From an uncultured Veillonella sp. (GTDB taxonomy: Bacteria; Bacillota; Negativicutes; Veillonellales; Veillonellaceae): a stretch of 7,428 bases of DNA. A model generated the notes under the pieces. That model saw nothing but the letters and a program-made list of their open reading frames with translations, had not been told where the DNA came from and ran no database searches. The stretch spans positions 1 to 7,428 of the forward strand of contig CABQQJ010000034.1 in assembly GCA_902466275.1 (NCBI GenBank). Reading direction: 5' to 3'. Each line of letters starts with the position of its first letter. Position 1 is the stretch's first letter. A program made the position numbers and the translations under genes. This document shows, one piece after another, positions 6,946 through 7,428 of the stretch.

Positions 6946-6960
6946 TAGAGAGTTTAAACT
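6935..6960. promoter_or_regulatory. Two short palindromes at and upstream of the -35 box (possible operators)
   Basis: TTGACAGTCAA (6935-6945) has 5-bp arms around one central base and overlaps the predicted -35 box. AGTTTAAACT (6951-6960) is a perfect 10-bp palindrome five bases further upstream. Both symmetries are exact in the sequence. That they bind a regulator is inference, and I cannot name the regulator. Confidence 0.35.
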
Positions 6961-6963
6961 GTA

Positions 6964-7009
6964 AAACCACCTACCAAAGATAAATCAATTCATCTTCGAT
7001 AGGCGGTTT
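6964..7009 (-). terminator. Rho-independent terminator of the M20 hydrolase gene
   Basis: On the minus strand, AAACCGCCTATCGAAGAT (7009-6992) pairs along all 18 positions, three of them G-U, with ATCTTTGGTAGGTGGTTT (6981-6964) around a 10-base loop. A short T run (TTTTAC) follows. It begins three bases after the stop codon of the hydrolase. The T tract is short, so some read-through into the TPS operon is possible. Confidence 0.8.
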
Positions 7010-7012
7010 ATT

Positions 7013-7428
7013 TTATTCACCCTTAGCAATACGGTCTAAGAGTTCAATATAGCTTTCTTTATTTAAGGCTGGTGTAAAGTTGTCTAATATATCTTTAGCA
7101 CCTGCTGCATCATCGTATAGTAAGTCTACGATTGTCATAGCCAATGCTTGTGCTGTTTTAATGTACGCTACATCAGGTACAGAGATTTCATATTCTGCGC
7201 TGTGCAGTACACCATTAATACAGCCAACCCAAGGATGGATAACTGGCATCAAATGAGATACGTCGCCCATATCTGTACTTGCTGTCATGTGCTCTCCTTG
7301 GAATACATTTTCTTCACCAAATAATGGATTAGAGTTTTGGCGTAACATTTCGTTCATACGAGCATCGTTTCTCATCGGTAAGTAACCTGGCAAATCTTTA
7401 ATAACACAAGTGGCCCCTACTGCATCAC
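7013..7428 (-). CDS. M20-family amidohydrolase/peptidase, C-terminal part
   Basis: The final 137 codons of a gene that enters from the right edge. The frame is open to 7428, where the visible chain begins DAVGATCVIKDLPGYLPM, so there is no start in the window. GYLPM, ASTDMGDVSHLMPVIHPWVG and the following NGVLHSAEYEI are typical of the C-terminal catalytic part of the M20D/AbgB-like amidase-aminoacylase-carboxypeptidase group. In these enzymes a conserved Asp/Ser-rich strand and a late His (probably in VLHSAEY) belong to the metal-dependent active site; that assignment is from family knowledge. They hydrolyse amide bonds of N-acyl or aminobenzoyl amino acids in the cytoplasm; the substrate here is unknown. 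The gene ends with TAA, followed by its own terminator, so it is probably unrelated to the secretion operon. Confidence 0.88.
   Translation of the reverse strand, partial: DAVGATCVIKDLPGYLPMRNDARMNEMLRQNSNPLFGEENVFQGEHMTASTDMGDVSHLMPVIHPWVGCINGVLHSAEYEISVPDVAYIKTAQALAMTIVDLLYDDAAGAKDILDNFTPALNKESYIELLDRIAKGE

Noticed and set aside
6930..6960. TTGACA at 6935-6940 as a -35 box on the + strand
   Set aside because: No acceptable -10 box lies 16-18 bases downstream and no + strand gene follows. It is the mirror half of the palindrome over the minus-strand -35.
7013..7393. A 126-residue small gene starting at 7393
   Set aside because: The codon at 7393 is TTG, there is no ribosome binding site, and the frame stays open with family-like sequence to the right edge, so this is the tail of a longer gene.

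Overview
The window looks like chromosome from a Veillonella-like member of the Negativicutes, the Firmicutes that carry an outer membrane. The evidence is AT-rich DNA with Firmicute-style Shine-Dalgarno sites (AAAAGGAG), combined with a two-partner secretion (TPS) system that needs an outer membrane. The genus is an inference. All recognisable genes lie on the minus strand.

Layout, in the direction of transcription (right to left). (1) 7428-7013: the last 137 codons of an M20-family amidohydrolase/peptidase, whose start lies beyond the right edge. (2) 7012-6879: an intergenic gap holding an 18-bp-stem terminator for that gene, then a sigma-70-type promoter with several palindromes and a strong ribosome binding site. 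(3) 6878-5013: a complete 621-residue TpsB transporter (ShlB/FhaC/HecB type, Omp85 superfamily). (4) After only 31 bases, 4981 to the left edge: a giant TpsA exoprotein (filamentous haemagglutinin/CdiA type). It is open for 1660 codons, without a stop and without a cysteine, and its C-terminus lies outside the window.

The transporter and exoprotein form one operon and one machine. TpsA crosses the inner membrane by its signal peptide. Its N-terminal TPS domain (NPNGI motif) is taken up by the periplasmic POTRA domains of TpsB, and the chain is threaded through the TpsB barrel to fold as a long beta-helix on the cell surface. The visible part of TpsA has the full family architecture: signal peptide, TPS domain, FHA-1 repeats, a conserved central domain, and FHA-2 repeats. 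The part that would decide between a plain adhesin and a contact-dependent toxin (CdiA-like) is not in the window.

Points that deserve attention are a charged helical insert inside the FHA-1 beta-helix, the replacement of the near-invariant Arg by Gln in the VRGF-type motif of TpsB, an apparent insertion in its first POTRA domain, and a perfect 14-bp inverted repeat overlapping the -10 box of the operon promoter. The system belongs to a known class; nothing here proves a wholly new one.
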